Below, one piece after another: positions 34,172 through 35,336 of a DNA stretch of 35,336 bases. Made by a program: the position numbers and the translations under genes. Source of the stretch: a virus. The stretch's first letter is position 1; every line of letters starts with the position of its first letter. Location: the IMG/VR virus record IMGVR_UViG_3300037961_005073, positions 33,165 to 68,500 of that record; one strand, given 5' to 3'. The notes beneath the pieces are model-generated. The model was given only the letters and a program-made list of their open reading frames with translations. It was not told the DNA's origin and made no database searches.

Positions 34172-34246
34172 GTATAAACAATGCAAAGCCATTTTTAAAG
34201 CCTTTTTTAATACTTTTTTTGCATAATCTTTATATATTTGAGTACA

Positions 34247-34271
34247 AAAGGGGGTAAAATTGCCCCCCTTT
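34247..34271 (-). terminator. Intrinsic terminator after the 49-aa gene
   Basis: An 8-bp stem (AAAGGGGG / CCCCCTTT) with a 9-base loop lies eight bases after the stop of the 49-aa gene. On the minus strand the 3' arm runs into TTTTGT. The stem also reads acceptably in the plus direction (TTTGTTGTT follows), so it may work both ways. Confidence 0.7.
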
Positions 34272-34278
34272 GTTGTTA

Positions 34279-34428
34279 TCAGAAGTCAGTAGGATTACCA
34301 GAGAAGTCAACAGCTGAGAGAGGAGAAATTGCCTCTTCATTTGTATCAGTCAGAGCATCCAAGATCTGGAGCATTTCATTACCATTGTTGGCAACTTTCA
34401 GCATACCGATCATCACTTCTTTGGACAT
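34279..34428 (-). CDS. Small conserved cyanophage protein (49 aa)
   Basis: The product begins MSKEVMIGMLKVANNGNEML and continues with QILDALTDTNEEAISP, ending LSAVDFSGNPTDF. It is a short acidic protein with an N-terminal amphipathic helix and no membrane segment. I think similar proteins occur widely in T4-like cyanophages. Function is unknown. It is followed at once by a strong terminator, which marks it as the last gene of its transcript. I see no strong Shine-Dalgarno sequence. The upstream gap holds the ACTAGG repeats. Confidence 0.72.
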   Translation of the reverse strand: MSKEVMIGMLKVANNGNEMLQILDALTDTNEEAISPLSAVDFSGNPTDF

Positions 34429-34560
34429 GAGTTAGTGTTAGATAAGAGGGAAAGATAGTGAGTTTAGAGTCATCACTAGGACTAGGTTAAACTAGGTCTT
34501 ACGTTGTGAATCAGTCTCCCAATTCTGTACTGCCTAGATTGTTAATGAAGACGTATAATC
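34429..34560. repeat. Gap with three ACTAGG repeats
   Basis: ACTAGG occurs at 34475-34480, 34481-34486 and 34491-34496, the last two separated by TTAA. On the minus strand this is CCTAGT-TTAA-CCTAGT-CCTAGT. It lies 47-68 bases before the ATG of the 49-aa gene. It could be an operator. No good sigma-70 or late promoter is visible in this gap. Confidence 0.4.
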
Positions 34561-34722
34561 TTAGTCTAGGAAATCATCAATTATCTCACCGATTGTTTGG
34601 TTTCGATTGTTATCGGGTTCGATCAAATTACTTGCGGATTGTAGTGCATCAGCAGTGAATTGTCTTGCATCATTGGATTGCCAAAGAAGAACGCCAAGAA
34701 CACAAATAAGAACGATTCGCAT
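34561..34722 (-). CDS. Small secreted or membrane-anchored protein (53 aa)
   Basis: The first 14 residues (MRIVLICVLGVLLW) form a hydrophobic segment, too short for a sure transmembrane span but suited to a signal anchor. The rest is soluble and ends in an acidic tail (GEIIDDFLD). I recall cyanophage small proteins with the same plan: a short hydrophobic start, then 'DARxFTxxAL...IEP'. Function is unknown. It lacks a clear Shine-Dalgarno sequence and lies downstream of a hairpin that separates it from the 107-aa gene. Confidence 0.68.
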   Translation of the reverse strand: MRIVLICVLGVLLWQSNDARQFTADALQSASNLIEPDNNRNQTIGEIIDDFLD

Positions 34723-34750
34723 GATGTAAAGAATGAAGGGAAGACTATAG

Positions 34751-34771
34751 GGAGAGAGTGTTAATCTCTCC
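34751..34771 (-). terminator. Hairpin between the 107-aa and 53-aa genes
   Basis: GGAGAGA (34751-34757) and TCTCTCC (34765-34771) form a perfect 7-bp stem with a 7-base loop, 11 bases after the stop of the 107-aa gene. No T-run follows on the minus strand, so it is either a weak terminator or an mRNA-stabilising or processing hairpin. Confidence 0.45.
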
Positions 34772-34782
34772 GTGTAATCATC

Positions 34783-35106
34783 TCAAGCAAAGATGTAACC
34801 GTTATCGAAATCACGAGTCACATTGTTGTCACGAATGTACCACTGATAATCCTTTTGAAAGACACCATCAGTGACTGCATTGCAGAAGCGGTCGATGAGT
34901 GCATTGAGGCGAGATTTGGTAGTGTTAGACTGCCAACCGCCATCAAAGATTTGAAGGAAGTTATCACCAACAGTAGCAATATGATTGCCGTGGAGATAAA
35001 CTTTAGACTCATCAGATTCAGGGCAATAAGTGACAGAAGTGTTAGCAGATGACCAGTTCTTGTTGTTAGAAACTGCACTGTTCATTTGCTCTTCGATCTT
35101 ACGCAT
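34783..35106 (-). CDS. Conserved small phage protein (107 aa)
   Basis: The product reads MRKIEEQMNSAVSNNKNWSS... and has the stretch SKVYLHGNHIATVGDNFLQIFDGGWQSNTTKSRLNALIDRF (about residues 34-74), then QKDYQWYIRD. I recall this 'HGNxIATV...DGGWQSNTTKSRLNAL' pattern in cyanophage hypothetical proteins. It looks like a small alpha/beta domain with no signal peptide. Function is unknown. Its leader carries the second copy of the 22-bp repeat, about 57 bases before the ATG, and a GC-rich hairpin. A reading frame in another phase over the same DNA is a shadow. Confidence 0.8.
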   Translation of the reverse strand: MRKIEEQMNSAVSNNKNWSSANTSVTYCPESDESKVYLHGNHIATVGDNFLQIFDGGWQSNTTKSRLNALIDRFCNAVTDGVFQKDYQWYIRDNNVTRDFDNGYIFA

Positions 35107-35135
35107 GTTTGGTTTTTGATTAGAGTTGGTTTGTT

Positions 35136-35158
35136 GTGTGGGGTTGTGCCCCTCACAC
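35136..35158 (-). promoter_or_regulatory. GC-rich hairpin in the leader of the 107-aa gene
   Basis: GTGT-GGGG (35136-35143) pairs with CCCC (35149-35152) and ACAC (35155-35158), with a 5-base loop and a 2-base bulge. It lies between the 22-bp repeat and the ATG at 35106. It may act as a transcription attenuator or an mRNA-stabilising 5' hairpin. Confidence 0.45.
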
Positions 35159-35163
35159 TACTA

Positions 35164-35185
35164 GGACACTTTGAAGGGCCCACTA
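35164..35185 (-). repeat. 22-bp repeated leader element, copy 2
   Basis: Identical over 22 bases to 33667-33688 and in the same orientation relative to the following gene. TATAGT overlaps its upstream edge on the minus strand (a -10-like string with no good -35). Here the ATG is about 57 bases away instead of 13, so the element is tied to the transcript start rather than to the ribosome-binding position. Confidence 0.8.
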
Positions 35186-35207
35186 TACATAACTCACTGT
35201 TGAGTGG

Positions 35208-35336
35208 TTATCGAAAGTCCTTACACATTTCATCATATGATGCACCAACAGGAGCAGATTTGCAGAATCGTGTCATCTTTGCATCTTGTTCCTCATTGAT
35301 AGAAATCACACTCATTGCAGTGCCAAAAGTAATAAC
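35208..35336 (-). CDS. C-terminal part of a small protein (cut by the window edge)
   Basis: The open frame covers 42 codons and ends AKMTRFCKSAPVGASYDEMCKDFR. The visible N-terminal part (VITFGTAMSVIS) is hydrophobic, so a small secreted or membrane-anchored protein is possible. An internal ATG at 35315 would give a 35-aa form. It is in the same orientation as all other genes and ends 22 bases before the repeated leader element of the 107-aa gene. I do not recognise it. Confidence 0.55.
   Translation of the reverse strand, partial: VITFGTAMSVISINEEQDAKMTRFCKSAPVGASYDEMCKDFR

Larger units (their letters stand above)
33944..34246. other. Non-coding stretch with hairpins, DnaA-box-like cluster and AT-rich tract
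   Basis: About 300 bases have no gene that I trust, which is exceptional in this tightly packed genome. From low to high coordinates it holds: a minus-strand CATAAATA (33956-33963); an unpaired minus-strand TTGACA (33986-33991); a G-run followed by a plus-strand TTGACA (34019-34024); two overlapping hairpins (34033-34076); four DnaA-box-like 9-mers (34116-34171); and an AT-rich tract (about 34186-34240) that runs up to the terminator of the 49-aa gene. A 27-codon plus-strand frame from 33961 lacks a ribosome-binding sequence. Confidence 0.7.

Noticed and set aside
34746-34757. T7-promoter-like string CTATAGGGAGAG on the plus strand, with a similar CACTATAGGGA at about 33658-33668
   Set aside because: Only the initiation part of the T7 promoter matches; the upstream recognition part (TAATACGACT) is absent. 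T4-like cyanophages are not known to carry a T7-type polymerase, and no plus-strand gene follows either site.
1-35336. tRNA genes, CRISPR arrays, insertion sequences, integrase or attachment sites
   Set aside because: I looked through the non-coding gaps and saw no cloverleaf with a TTC loop, no regularly spaced repeats, no transposase and no integrase. The window looks like a purely lytic phage segment.

Overview
This window is part of the genome of a T4-like myovirus, most likely a cyanophage of marine Synechococcus or Prochlorococcus. Two things support this. The minus strand carries the T4 late block in reverse order (gp25, gp6, a gp7-like giant, gp8, a DUF4815 structural protein, gp13, gp14, gp15, gp16, gp17). 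Next to it is a set of very small proteins of types I know from cyanophages, and the DNA is AT-rich. Every gene I can support lies on the minus strand, so transcription runs from high to low coordinates.

Layout in the direction of transcription. From 35336 to about 32760 there is an early-type region of tiny genes: a partial ORF at the edge, then proteins of 107, 53, 49, 58, 90, 49 and 65 aa. Its intergenic gaps hold host-type sigma-70 promoters (exact TTGACA, 17-bp spacer), hairpins, a 22-bp repeated leader and one long non-coding stretch (33944-34246). That stretch carries four copies of a DnaA-box-like 9-mer beside AT-rich DNA. From 32759 to 30635 there is a glycosyltransferase-like gene followed by conserved small or hypothetical genes. 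From 30608 to 5154 lies the baseplate and neck block, dominated by two giant proteins of 4324 and 2488 aa. From 5149 to 1 come neck and tail completion (gp14, gp15) and terminase (gp16, gp17). A 563-aa mosaic protein of unknown function separates the two terminase genes, which are neighbours in T4.

How the genes work together. gp25, gp6, the gp7-like protein and gp8 should form the baseplate wedges. The DUF4815 protein sits where T4 has gp9-gp12 and probably forms the peripheral baseplate or fibre attachment. gp13 and gp14 make the neck, gp15 caps the tail, and gp16/gp17 package DNA. Structural genes are nearly gapless, with start-stop contacts (TAAATG, TAA-A-ATG, ATGA), so translational coupling is likely. 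T4-type late promoter octamers (NATAAATA) sit in several of the few gaps.

The most notable observations are: the DnaA-box-like cluster with adjacent hairpins and an AT-rich tract; the T4 gp7 core motif at the N-terminus of the 4324-aa protein; beta-rich repeat modules shared between gp14, gp8, gp15, the gp7-like giant and the DUF4815 protein; and a 22-bp repeat upstream of two unrelated small genes. All family assignments are from memory of sequence patterns. No searches were run.
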